DNA of 64,000 bases from Chryseolinea serpens (GTDB lineage: Bacteria > Bacteroidota > Bacteroidia > Cytophagales > Cyclobacteriaceae): contig NZ_FQWQ01000005.1 of NCBI RefSeq assembly GCF_900129725.1, forward strand, positions 1 to 64,000, written 5' to 3'. The notes beneath the pieces are model-generated. The model saw only the letters and a program-made list of their open reading frames with translations. It was not told the origin of the DNA and made no database searches. The translations under genes were made by a program, and so were the position numbers. Positions 25,615 through 33,878 of the stretch are shown one piece after another. The first letter of the stretch is position 1, and every line of letters starts with the position of its first letter.

Positions 25615-25828
25615 GGCGTTGGGTCTTTGACATTACGGCTAACGAATCTAGAAAGTTGCGCGGCCACGCAATGGAGTGTGCGGTTTTGTTGTGAGCTGGC
25701 GTCATGGGTGTTGTTGGAAAACTAATTATTCCATTTTGAGATACTTGAAATTTCGTAGATATTGGCTAGCATAACTGCGATTCTGCCCATGTACAACCTT
25801 GGCCGGTACCACATTTTAATATTCTCTG

Positions 25829-26581
25829 ATGACAAAGGAAGAGCACAAACAACACGATAAAGAAACGGAAAAATCAATTAAGGAGATTGTTGAAAAACAC
25901 GGTTGGTATATAGCGCTATTTCAGTCGACCGCCTATTTGCCATCATTTGCCTACACAATCGGGCTTTGGGAGACCTTTGGGCACCCTGAGATCATTTCCC
26001 TTGGGCTCAAAACAGAAACACTAGGCGCTATTCTCAATATAGCTGGCGACAAAGTTAAGTCTGGGGATATCATTCAGACCTCACATGATTACGATGATTT
26101 TTTTAAAAAAGGTAGGACTCAATTCATTAGCGTTCACGGGGAAAATCTAAAGGACTACTTTGGATACGGTCTTTGGTACAACGACCATGAAACATTTCCG
26201 GCTTTGCAATTGGTTTGGACAGACAGATCGGATCGCTTTCCTTGGGATGCTGACTTTGAAGAGGAATTTGTTTACAAACAACCTTTGCTAGACAGAAACG
26301 TGGACTTTAAATTCAGAGAAGCAAAAAATTTAGCGACTTTCACGACAAGGCAATGGCTGGAGCTTCGAAAGCCTATTCTTCGGGTAGTTCACGACATTGA
26401 CGGAGACTGGCAATTTCTCACGGGCGACCAAATGCCAGAGGACATAAAGATCGTGGCGCTAGAACAATTGATTCTTCGTGACAGGACTCTCAACGAGGTA
26501 TTTAGCCTAGACTATGGAGAGGCTGCAGAGCGAAAATCCATCGGCGCACAATGGACACGTAGCAAAATTGAAGAGGAATGA
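25829..26581 (+). CDS. DUF4262 domain protein
   Basis: The 250-residue soluble protein has the DUF4262 pattern EKHGWYIALF near 25-34 and PSFAYTIGLWETFGHPEII near 42-60. A C-terminal part of about 90 residues carries RVVHDIDGDWQFLTG near 186-200 and closes with YGEAAERKSIGAQWTRSK, a two-domain layout common beside toxin-immunity loci. DUF4262 itself has no proven activity that I know of. It is the first plus-strand gene of the island and has no recognisable promoter of the TAnnTTTG type. An immunity role is inferred from context only. Confidence 0.7.
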   Translation: MTKEEHKQHDKETEKSIKEIVEKHGWYIALFQSTAYLPSFAYTIGLWETFGHPEIISLGLKTETLGAILNIAGDKVKSGDIIQTSHDYDDFFKKGRTQFISVHGENLKDYFGYGLWYNDHETFPALQLVWTDRSDRFPWDADFEEEFVYKQPLLDRNVDFKFREAKNLATFTTRQWLELRKPILRVVHDIDGDWQFLTGDQMPEDIKIVALEQLILRDRTLNEVFSLDYGEAAERKSIGAQWTRSKIEEE

Positions 26582-26639
26582 ATCTTCAGGCAATTGTAAC
26601 AGGGAATAAGGCGTAGATGAATAGCCTGCCGCCAATAAC

Positions 26640-27218
26640 ATGACCAACAACATTATACTCTTTTTGATACTGTTTAGTGTCACCGTAACCGGTAAGGCGC
26701 AACAGCGGATCAATCCAAAAGACTCTGTTGACATTAAAAACCAAATTGAGGGTTTTTACACATGGTATGCAGGGCTGATCAGGGATAAAGAATTGAATAT
26801 AAAATTCAATCCAAACTTCGTCAAACTTAAAAATGGAATGACAACGCTGGATTTCAAAAACTATCGGGAGGGCTTAAAAAAATACGGATTCGCGAATGAC
26901 TTTATTGAAAGAAAATTAAACGACTACAAACCCTGTGTTGACAATTTGAAATCAATTCCGTTTGGCACTTTGGCCGGCCTCGAATTGGATGACCTTGAAA
27001 GCATAAAGTGTGCGTTCTCCAATACGTATGAATGGGGCGCAGGAATGGACCCCATCGACGGGGCGGAATTAGTTGGACTCAATAAACTAAGCGATGGCAA
27101 AATTGAAGCGACAATTAAATTCAGATCGGTTGATGGGGATAAAGAGTATATGGCAGGGACTAGCACATTTACGTTAATAAAACACAAGGCTCATTGGCTG
27201 ATAAACGACTTTAAATAG
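26640..27218 (+). CDS. Secreted DUF3828-like protein
   Basis: The 192-residue protein has a signal peptide (NNIILFLILFSVTVTGKAQ, cleavage near residue 21). IEGFYTWYAGLIRDKELN near 36-53 and the closing TFTLIKHKAHWLINDFK fit the DUF3828 or lipoprotein-like NTF2 pattern. The role is unknown; a periplasmic protein is likely. In a row of immunity-like genes it could be a periplasmic immunity protein, but no toxin is seen. Confidence 0.6.
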   Translation: MTNNIILFLILFSVTVTGKAQQRINPKDSVDIKNQIEGFYTWYAGLIRDKELNIKFNPNFVKLKNGMTTLDFKNYREGLKKYGFANDFIERKLNDYKPCVDNLKSIPFGTLAGLELDDLESIKCAFSNTYEWGAGMDPIDGAELVGLNKLSDGKIEATIKFRSVDGDKEYMAGTSTFTLIKHKAHWLINDFK

Positions 27219-27285
27219 TGAAATGAGTTCAACGCGCTATCGGAAGGCGGTTAATGAGTATTGTGCTGTGTAATATCTACATCAA

Positions 27286-27696
27286 ATGAAAGTAAACTAT
27301 ACCCCATATATTTTTGGGTTACTCTTTGTCATTGGACTTACTGCAATGGTCAATTATTATTATAAAACCCCATGGGAAGCCGGCCTACCGTCTGAGTTTG
27401 CGGAGAAGAGGGTTAGAGAGGTCTTGATGGATACGAGCGAGAGGTCGTGGGCAAAGGTTTACCACAACAGTACCCTGATCGCGACAGCTGAGACTGCTGT
27501 AAAAATTGCCGAACCGATATTATTTGAGGTGTATGGAAAAGAGCGAATCTTGAGCGAACGACCCTATGGCGTTCATAAAATAGGCGGCTATTGGTTTATA
27601 TCGGGTTCAGTGCCTAGGCTTTCCGACGGTGGGGGGTTTGAAATCATCCTCGATGCTAGAGATGCTAAAGTAATGAGCATTGTACATTATAGATGA
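27286..27696 (+). CDS. NTF2-fold immunity protein (PF15631-like), membrane-anchored
   Basis: The 136-residue protein has an N-terminal hydrophobic segment (YIFGLLFVIGLTAMVNYY, about 8-25) and then a compact alpha-beta domain. ATAETAVKIAEPILFEVYGKE near 66-86, ILSERPYGVHKIGGYWFISGSVP near 88-110 and GGGFEIILDARDAKVMSI are the hallmarks of the NTF2-fold immunity family that protects against secreted polymorphic toxins. It is the best-identified immunity gene of the island. No cognate toxin lies nearby, so it would be an orphan. Confidence 0.75.
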   Translation: MKVNYTPYIFGLLFVIGLTAMVNYYYKTPWEAGLPSEFAEKRVREVLMDTSERSWAKVYHNSTLIATAETAVKIAEPILFEVYGKERILSERPYGVHKIGGYWFISGSVPRLSDGGGFEIILDARDAKVMSIVHYR

Positions 27697-27745
27697 TTGC
27701 ATAAAATCGACAGGTAAATAGTTAATTGTGTTATTATTTTAAAAT

Positions 27746-28303
27746 ATGAAGATGGCATACATAATAATTCTGGGACTAGTGATAGCAGGCGGCCTGGCTT
27801 ATTTTCTTTTTGTGAAAAAGAATCCCCCCGCTGCGGCCCCACAGAATAACCCCTACAAAGATTTGCGAGGACAAATTTTCTCAGTGACGCCCGAACAGAT
27901 CGGACTCGCCCATGCAGGTGACGAAAAGCCTTATGCCATTGTAATGGACATGGGAATGGCGGAAGGAACAGCGACTTTAGTGTCTATCATTGATGGGAAT
28001 GCAAGTATGTATTTAAGTTCAGGTGGTGGAGTCATTGGAGGGTACGCACATGAGAATGTTAGAAACGCAGCGATTGACTTTGTTAACATGGGCCAGGACT
28101 ACATAGGTAAAATGGTGTCGGTTGACTCATTCCCTTTGCCGAAAGCGGACTATGTGAGATTCTACATTTTGACCAATAAGGCGAAATATTCAATTGAAGA
28201 AGACATTGGAAAAATCGAGAATGGCAAGTCTGACTGGGGACCATTATTCTTTGAGGGAAACAATGTGATAACGGCGCTAAGAATGACTACAGGACAAAAA
28301 TAG
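27746..28303 (+). CDS. Membrane-anchored conserved hypothetical protein
   Basis: The 185-residue protein has an N-terminal TM segment (AYIIILGLVIAGGLAYFLFV, about 4-23), a Pro/Ala linker and a globular domain. YKDLRGQIFSVTPEQIGL near 37-54, YAIVMDMGMAEGTATLVS near 63-80 and ASMYLSSGGGVIGGYAHENV near 86-105 look well conserved in type. I cannot name a family. Gene spacing (49 bases upstream) and the same strand as the NTF2 immunity gene suggest a shared history. The function is unknown. Confidence 0.55.
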   Translation: MKMAYIIILGLVIAGGLAYFLFVKKNPPAAAPQNNPYKDLRGQIFSVTPEQIGLAHAGDEKPYAIVMDMGMAEGTATLVSIIDGNASMYLSSGGGVIGGYAHENVRNAAIDFVNMGQDYIGKMVSVDSFPLPKADYVRFYILTNKAKYSIEEDIGKIENGKSDWGPLFFEGNNVITALRMTTGQK

Positions 28304-28371
28304 CAACGGGCCTTGTTGAACAGTTAAATGATTTGGAAAAAGATAGCTAAACACTAAATAGAGCAAGAATT

Positions 28372-28761
28372 ATGTCTGATTTTATTTTAAAATTTTGGCC
28401 GAAGTCCGAGGTAAAAGAGGTAAAGACAGAAAAGTTAAAATCCGAACTAAATAGTTCAAAGATCATTGGCGAACCGACTGAGTTTTGGGGTAAGCCTGCT
28501 TTTAAACCGGGACAATTAATCCATGAATATTTGGAGCCCCAATTGGACAGGAGTAATTCTTACTTTGATACAATTTCTATTGTTGTATCGGATATGGACT
28601 ACGGTGTTTTGCAAGGAGAAGAGGATTTTGAATTTATCGACAGAATGAATGTTATTTCCATCAAAGGTGGAGAGGGAGGATTTGATAAATGGGACAAGAT
28701 GTGTGATAAATTGAAATCAATTACGGGAGATGAATACGAAGGTGGTTGGGAATTGTTGTAG
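28372..28761 (+). CDS. Small soluble protein, immunity-like, unknown
   Basis: The 129-residue acidic cytoplasmic protein (many Glu/Asp/Lys) has no signal or TM. The stretch KIIGEPTEFWGKPAFKPGQL near 30-49 and a C-terminal region with DYGVLQGEEDFEFIDRM and TGDEYEGGWELL are notable. Size, charge and setting match immunity proteins, but no family was recognised. Confidence 0.5.
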   Translation: MSDFILKFWPKSEVKEVKTEKLKSELNSSKIIGEPTEFWGKPAFKPGQLIHEYLEPQLDRSNSYFDTISIVVSDMDYGVLQGEEDFEFIDRMNVISIKGGEGGFDKWDKMCDKLKSITGDEYEGGWELL

Positions 28762-28784
28762 TACCGGGAAAGAAAAGCAACAAC

Positions 28785-29240
28785 ATGGGACTATTTAACT
28801 TATTTAAAAAAACGCCAACCATTCGGGACGACTTCTTTGGGACATTGACCTTTATCAACTTTAAAGACGTGACAAAGAATTACTTTGAAGGAAAGGGGAA
28901 ATTCGAGCCAACAGGTGAAATAATAGAATATCTCATCGATGGAGATCTAAGTGGCCTGACAAATGACCAGAAAACATTTTATAATAAGATTCAAAACTCG
29001 TACGACGAGATCATCTCAAAGATAACCCCACTCATTGAGGACGAGTTTAAAAATTGGAAAGAAGACTTTCAGATCAATGACTTTAAAAAGGAATTTAGTT
29101 TGGTAGCAGTTGCAATTCCAAGACTGCCGTCCGAGCTGATAGTTTGGAACATATCGTTCGATACCATCCACGACGAAAATCATCAAATCACGGTGGAGTT
29201 TAAGGATTTTGAACCAGAAAGTATTTCATTTGACGGTTGA
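28785..29240 (+). CDS. Small soluble protein, immunity-like, unknown
   Basis: The 151-residue protein starts at the ATG of MGLFNLFKKTP rather than at an upstream in-frame start at 28746, which would overlap the previous gene. It is alpha-beta and acidic, with FFGTLTFINFKDVTKNYFEG near 15-34, LTNDQKTFYNKIQNSYDEII near 55-74 and VEFKDFEPESISFDG at the end. Proteins with this pattern occur in immunity clusters of polymorphic toxin systems. That placement is from memory and context, not from a motif. No signal peptide or TM. Confidence 0.52.
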   Translation: MGLFNLFKKTPTIRDDFFGTLTFINFKDVTKNYFEGKGKFEPTGEIIEYLIDGDLSGLTNDQKTFYNKIQNSYDEIISKITPLIEDEFKNWKEDFQINDFKKEFSLVAVAIPRLPSELIVWNISFDTIHDENHQITVEFKDFEPESISFDG

Positions 29241-29321
29241 AAGGCGGCCACGCGCATAACATTGAGAACAATGACCCCTTGATAGAACAGGCAAAAAAAA
29301 AGTAAAAAGAACAGAAATGCC

Positions 29322-29522
29322 ATGCAGCTGATAAGGCCGAAAATAATTGGAACGCTCAGGATACGGACAATGATGGCTGGAAATTATGCGGTAGTAAATG
29401 ATATAAAGAGTTCACCAAACAAAATAATCATTCCATGTCGTTCGATAGAGCATGGGCAGGAGATTATTAAAGCGATTAAAGAAACTAAAGCTGGTGAGAC
29501 GATCTATTTGCAGGAAATATGA
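29322..29522 (+). CDS. Small protein, 66 residues, unknown
   Basis: The reading frame encodes a basic protein whose second half (NKIIIPCRSIEHGQEIIKAI, then KAGETIYLQEI) has a convincing beta-alpha-beta rhythm. It lies in line with neighbouring island genes and ends directly before a 20-bp palindrome. No family recognised. It could still be a chance frame. Confidence 0.42.
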   Translation: MQLIRPKIIGTLRIRTMMAGNYAVVNDIKSSPNKIIIPCRSIEHGQEIIKAIKETKAGETIYLQEI

Positions 29523-29542
29523 TTGACCGCCGCGGCGGTCAA
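29523..29542. repeat. 20-bp perfect palindrome after the 66-residue gene
   Basis: TTGACCGCCGCGGCGGTCAA is perfectly self-complementary and begins at the base after the TGA stop. It is GC-rich within an AT-rich stretch. It has no T run, so a terminator role is weak. It could be a recombination or folding site. Confidence 0.5.
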
Positions 29543-29614
29543 GTCGAATCAGCTTCAAGCCAAGCGGATCGTATGATGATAAATTTTGTATTCCATAAAC
29601 AATCAGAATAACTC

Positions 29615-30241
29615 ATGAGATTTACACAAACATTTTTAAAAGCAAAACACTGGCATTTGTTCCTGCTGACCTTTGGGATACCGATGATTTTTCAATTTGT
29701 CATGATGGGGACAATGTTTGCGAGTATTGCTGGTGGAACGCAACCTCCCGATCCATCTAAACTATTTAATTTCTTTAAATTCATTCCTGTGCTGATGATT
29801 CTATTCATGGGAACACTTTTTGGTTGGTTTTGGTCGATTGCCATGGGACTTCAGGATAAGGTTCCTGCTGGCGTTAAAATGAAAACGACAAAATTTAAAA
29901 TCTTCTTTTTTATTCCCATTGTTTACCTGCTATTGTTCTCCATCGGTATTTCGATGATGATGGGCACTTTGCCTGTCATGATCGAGAACGGCGGCAAACC
30001 CAATATTGGGCTCATAGGAAGTATGGTAGGGATTATTTTTCCTTTGCATTTTTTTGCAATGTTCTGTATTTTTTACTCTAATTATTTTGTGGCCAAGACA
30101 TTTAAGACAGTTGAGCTTCAGCGGGAAACTGCATTTTCGGACTTTGTAGGAGAATTTTTTATGATTTGGTTTTACCCGATTGGCATTTGGATCATTCAAC
30201 CTAAGGTCAACAAAATGGCTGAGGGTGGTAAAGCGTCGTAA
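29615..30241 (+). CDS. Integral membrane protein, unknown function
   Basis: The 208-residue protein has about five hydrophobic segments: about 14-38, 50-72, 92-112, 128-152 and 168-190. After the first segment it reads SIAGGTQPPDPSKLFNF and between segments KMKTTKFKIFFFIPIVY. It resembles a common Bacteroidetes membrane protein without assigned function. It lies in the AT-rich island, 41 bases before another small membrane protein. Confidence 0.6.
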   Translation: MRFTQTFLKAKHWHLFLLTFGIPMIFQFVMMGTMFASIAGGTQPPDPSKLFNFFKFIPVLMILFMGTLFGWFWSIAMGLQDKVPAGVKMKTTKFKIFFFIPIVYLLLFSIGISMMMGTLPVMIENGGKPNIGLIGSMVGIIFPLHFFAMFCIFYSNYFVAKTFKTVELQRETAFSDFVGEFFMIWFYPIGIWIIQPKVNKMAEGGKAS

Positions 30242-30281
30242 CGTATTTGTTTTATATTGGTCGACAGAAGCAATTGGCCAG

Positions 30282-30539
30282 ATGAGCAGAAGAGAGAAAC
30301 CCATATTGTTAATCTTAGCAGGAGTAATAACAACTCTTTTTGTTTATATGGCCGTGAGACTGGCAACAAGCGATGCTGCATTTTCAATTGTCCCCGGTTG
30401 GCACACCACGATTTACCCCCGTGACATTATGGTAACAATTTTTACCATCGTGTTTCTCGTAACGAGTTTGCTGATCTATTTAATTTTTAGGGGGACAATA
30501 AAGCTTTTGACCGCATTATGGACAAGATTGAGATCATAA
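30282..30539 (+). CDS. Small two-TM membrane protein
   Basis: The 85-residue protein starts at the ATG of MSRREKPILL; an upstream in-frame start at 30180 lies inside the previous gene and is rejected. Two hydrophobic segments (about 8-25 and 50-70) flank a short periplasmic loop. No family recognised. It may act with the preceding membrane protein. Confidence 0.5.
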   Translation: MSRREKPILLILAGVITTLFVYMAVRLATSDAAFSIVPGWHTTIYPRDIMVTIFTIVFLVTSLLIYLIFRGTIKLLTALWTRLRS

Positions 30540-30634
30540 ATGACTTCAAACGGCTATTGAACCATATAGTGGCGTGGAGTCAGACTTAAGGCGGAATACA
30601 AACTGATAAATTTTCAACAAAGCCATTTTCGACA

Positions 30635-31216
30635 TTGGAATACATAATCCATAAGAGTAAAAACGGAGAGGCCATCAAGGGGGCTAGATTTAATGTCCTG
30701 TTAAAAAATCATGGAGGGTTTACGCTTATTGATTTAGACGTTTATGCCGACGGAGAACTCGACTGCCTCGGCCCCATCACGTTGGATAAAGTGAGAGACC
30801 ACTTTAAGACCGGTAGATTAACACTGACATTGCCGGCAAAAGAAAAACTTTTTATACCCTACATAGGATATGTGGTGGCTCAATACTCAACAAACACGCC
30901 AGGCGGAGGCCATGAGAAATTTTTAGAGTCAATCGAGATCACAATCCAAAAACTGAAGTCAAATGAAAATGTTGAGGATGTTGCGTCGGATTGCATTTTA
31001 AACTTCAAAGAATGGTTGATCAACCCAAGTGATGAGAATTTTGAAAAGCTGAAGCACTCCTATCTAAAGTTACCCGAAGGGAGAAACGCGCTATTTGAAG
31101 TGGATCATAAGGACCCATTAATTAAGTTAATGAACGGCGGGGCCATGCCGACGCGGGAGCAACGGGAATATTACCTCACGGACTATTTCGACGGTGAATG
31201 GATTGATCTTCAATAA
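30635..31216 (+). CDS. Soluble protein, immunity-like, unknown
   Basis: The 193-residue protein starts at a TTG. Beta strands GEAIKGARFNVLLKNHGGF near 11-29 and LIDLDVYADGELDCLGPI near 31-48 lead to a helical C-terminal half (FLESIEITIQKLKSN, LINPSDENFEKLKHSYLKLP). The plan, a beta region ending in a DGxxDCxG turn then helices, resembles uncharacterised proteins from toxin-immunity neighbourhoods, but I cannot assign a family. No signal or TM. Confidence 0.5.
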   Translation: MEYIIHKSKNGEAIKGARFNVLLKNHGGFTLIDLDVYADGELDCLGPITLDKVRDHFKTGRLTLTLPAKEKLFIPYIGYVVAQYSTNTPGGGHEKFLESIEITIQKLKSNENVEDVASDCILNFKEWLINPSDENFEKLKHSYLKLPEGRNALFEVDHKDPLIKLMNGGAMPTREQREYYLTDYFDGEWIDLQ

Positions 31217-31233
31217 AAAAGTAAAAGAGCTCC

Positions 31234-31683
31234 ATGGATAAAGAAATGACTCCCAATACTATAATCGAGCTTGAAAAGTGGATGAAGGAGAACTGCTTCA
31301 ATTTCAACGGCTACTCCATCAATGGTAATTCAATTGACGAAGGACTTGGGATCGACAAATTCGGTAGCCTTTTTGTTTGGTACTATACTGAACGTGGACA
31401 AACAGATAATCTGAAATATTTCCGAACGGAAAAGGAAATTGTTGAATTCGCCTTTAACGAAATCAAATCAGATAAATGGGCCAACAGACATTGCATTGGC
31501 TTCACAACTGAAAAAACGGAGGCAAAGGAACTGACTGACAAACTCAACGAACTAAATGTTGAATACACCCAAGACAAGATTCCATACAATGGACCAAATC
31601 AACCAGCGTACATGACATTTGTTCTTGGCTGCGACATCAATAAGGTGAGCCATCTAAAGGACAGATATTATAAAAGGAAATGA
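31234..31683 (+). CDS. Putative immunity protein (Imm63-like pattern)
   Basis: The 149-residue soluble protein carries IDKFGSLFVWYYTERGQTDN near 39-58 and FRTEKEIVEFAFNEI near 63-77. The order of a W-x-x-x-ERG strand and then a helix with E-x-x-x-x-F-x-x-I recalls the Imm63-type immunity domain. The rest (IGFTTEKTEAKELTDKL, YMTFVLGCDINKVSHL) is not recognised. It starts 17 bases after the previous stop, so the two are probably co-transcribed. It is the last gene of the island. Confidence 0.48.
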   Translation: MDKEMTPNTIIELEKWMKENCFNFNGYSINGNSIDEGLGIDKFGSLFVWYYTERGQTDNLKYFRTEKEIVEFAFNEIKSDKWANRHCIGFTTEKTEAKELTDKLNELNVEYTQDKIPYNGPNQPAYMTFVLGCDINKVSHLKDRYYKRK

Positions 31684-31755
31684 TATAGATCCCGATGGGA
31701 ACGTGAGCCTAACTTCCTTGGTTCGAAAAATGATGCCGTGAGACCCTGAAATTTC

Positions 31756-32877
31756 CTATTGCGCACTCGCCAACACAAATCCCGGTGCCGGACGCTTACC
31801 CAACTCCTTCAGCAACTTGGCATGACCCAACAACGCTCCCCGGAATGTGGGTTCTGCTTTGTAAGGAAGTCCAAATTCCTCGGCAGTAGCCTTTACGATC
31901 TTGGAGATATGCCGATAGTGAACATGGCAAACATTAGGAAAAAGGTGATGTTCCACCTGAAAATTCAATCCGCCCACATACCAGGAAAGCAGACGATTCT
32001 TATTGGCGAAATTGGTGGTAGTGTGCAATTGGTGTATAGCCCACGAGTTTTCCATATTGCCCTGATCATCAGGCAGCGGAAATTCCGATCCGTCGATCAC
32101 GTGGGCCGGCTGGAAAATAACGGCCAGGATGAAGCCTGCGATGTAGTGCGCCGTGGCGAAGCCGATCAGCCACTGCCACCACGTAATGTCCATCACCACC
32201 ATGGGAATGACTAGTATATAAACGAAGTAAATCGTTTTCGTCGCGATGAGAATGATCCATTCAGCCACCACGTTGGCCTTCTGTTTTTTCACCATACCGT
32301 CTTTTTGATAGCGGGTGAGTCGGGCGAAGTCTTTGTGAAACACCCAAACGATGGTCATCAATCCGTAGAAGAACCAGGCGTAGAGGTATTGGAACTTGTG
32401 GATGGCTTTATAGGCACTGTGGGGCGTCATGCGGAGGATGCCGCGGGGGCTGATGTCTTCGTCCACATCGTGAATGTTCGTGTAGGTGTGGTGCAGCACG
32501 TTGTGTTGCACTTTCCAGTTGAAGGCGCCGGCGCCGATCACATTCAGGGAATAGCCCATCATGTTGTTCACCCAGCTTTTGTTGGAATAGGCGCCGTGGT
32601 TCGCGTCGTGCATAACGGACAGGCCGATGCCGGCAATGCCAAAACCCATAACGGCCGCCAGTCCCCACATAGCCCAACCGTTCACAACGGTACCGGTGAG
32701 TAACAGGATGTAGGGAACAAAATAGAGGGAGTACATAAAAACCGTCTTGACCTTCATCTCCGCATTTGCATAACGACTGATGTTATTGTTTTTGAAATAG
32801 TCGTTTACACGGCGGTTCAGTGTTGAAAAAAAATCGGCCCGGTTGGATGAAAATCTGATGCTGTTGGCAGTTCTCAT
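31756..32877 (-). CDS. Membrane fatty acid desaturase (front-end type)
   Basis: The enzyme inserts a double bond into acyl chains using a di-iron site. The 373-residue protein has the three His boxes: HDANHG at 90-95, HNVLHH at 125-130 and QVEHH near 309-313. The Gln before the third box is typical of front-end (delta-5/6-like) and linoleoyl-CoA-type desaturases. Hydrophobic pairs lie at about 48-90 and 190-245. No cytochrome b5 domain is fused, so electrons must come from separate proteins. It converges with the island. Confidence 0.92.
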   Translation of the reverse strand: MRTANSIRFSSNRADFFSTLNRRVNDYFKNNNISRYANAEMKVKTVFMYSLYFVPYILLLTGTVVNGWAMWGLAAVMGFGIAGIGLSVMHDANHGAYSNKSWVNNMMGYSLNVIGAGAFNWKVQHNVLHHTYTNIHDVDEDISPRGILRMTPHSAYKAIHKFQYLYAWFFYGLMTIVWVFHKDFARLTRYQKDGMVKKQKANVVAEWIILIATKTIYFVYILVIPMVVMDITWWQWLIGFATAHYIAGFILAVIFQPAHVIDGSEFPLPDDQGNMENSWAIHQLHTTTNFANKNRLLSWYVGGLNFQVEHHLFPNVCHVHYRHISKIVKATAEEFGLPYKAEPTFRGALLGHAKLLKELGKRPAPGFVLASAQ

Positions 32878-33125
32878 GTGATGTTAAGGATCTTTTGTAC
32901 TGGAAGTCTTTTGGATGGATAACAGAACAATGGAGTTTTAAAAGTAGCGAGAATAAAAGGATAAACGAGTGTTAGGCCATCACTTAAATTTCTACAAGCT
33001 GCTTCGGGGAAATCAAGGGTCTGCAACGCATCGATACAACGGTAAAAATACACCTGAAATTGTACAGGTTTCCGTGTAGTAAATGCGCACATCTTACATC
33101 GGTGCGAATAGTCCTGGAAGCGAAA

Positions 33126-33785
33126 TTATTTTAGCTCGGCCAGCACGGTCTTGCCGCCTTTCGTCACGTCGCCGATCTTCACAACGATCTTGGCGTCCAA
33201 AGGAAGATAGATATCAACGCGGGACCCGAATTTGATAAATCCGAATTCGTCGCCCTGCTGCAGCTTTTGATCTTGTTTAACATACCACTTAATACGGCGG
33301 GCCAGTGCGCCGGCGATCTGGCGGAAAAGAATTTCCACGCCGTCTTTCATTTTCACCACCACGGTGGTCCGTTCGTTTTCGGTGCTGGATTTGGGGTGCC
33401 AGGCCACCAGGTATTTGCCGGGATGGTAGGCAAAATAGCTGATGATGCCGCCAACGGGCATGCGATTGATGTGGACGTTCACCGGCGACATGAAAATGGA
33501 CACCTGTTTTCTGCGGCCTTTCAGATATTCGGTCTCCTCGGTCTCTTCGATCACCACCACTTTGCCATCGGCCGGTGCAAGCACCTGGTTTTCATTCTGC
33601 TGGATCTTGAAGAGGGGTATGCGGAAGAACTGGAGGATGATGAGGTAGAAGATAATGCTGACGCCGATCACCGTGTTTTGCACCGCCGCGTTGCCGGGCA
33701 TGTAGTAGGCCACTGCCCAGTTGAGGGCGAAAAGAATCAACAACAGGACAAAAAGTAAAGTACGGCCTTCGCGGTGTATCGTCAT
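33126..33785 (-). CDS. psd: Phosphatidylserine decarboxylase
   Basis: The enzyme makes phosphatidylethanolamine at the inner membrane. The 219-residue protein has two hydrophobic helices (about 8-50), SPVNVHINRMPVGG near 101-114, YHPGKYLVAWHPKSSTENER near 120-139, and the self-cleavage site FGSRVDIYLP near 185-194, where the pyruvoyl group forms from the Ser of GS. Length and GS-R context suit the short Bacteroidetes/archaeal-type (PSD-A) branch. CdsA, which makes its upstream precursor, lies about 4 kb away on the same strand. Confidence 0.93.
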   Translation of the reverse strand: MTIHREGRTLLFVLLLILFALNWAVAYYMPGNAAVQNTVIGVSIIFYLIILQFFRIPLFKIQQNENQVLAPADGKVVVIEETEETEYLKGRRKQVSIFMSPVNVHINRMPVGGIISYFAYHPGKYLVAWHPKSSTENERTTVVVKMKDGVEILFRQIAGALARRIKWYVKQDQKLQQGDEFGFIKFGSRVDIYLPLDAKIVVKIGDVTKGGKTVLAELK

Positions 33786-33811
33786 GATCGGTTCTGGTTT
33801 AAATGATCGTT

Positions 33812-33845
33812 AAAAAAATGAGCAAGCCTTGTTAAAAGCTTGCTC
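33812..33845 (-). terminator. Terminator of gdhA
   Basis: On the minus strand GAGCAAGC and GCTTGCTC form an 8-bp stem with a ten-base loop, followed by ATTTTTTT. It sits 33 bases after the gdhA stop and before psd, separating the two. Confidence 0.85.
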
Positions 33846-33878
33846 GTAAAGTTAAGGCTAAATTGGGATTCGCACCAA

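Noticed and set aside
32874-33092. Minus-strand frame of 72 codons between the desaturase and psd genes
   Set aside because: No protein-like pattern, Cys/Phe-rich, no motif. I see nothing else in the 248-base gap.
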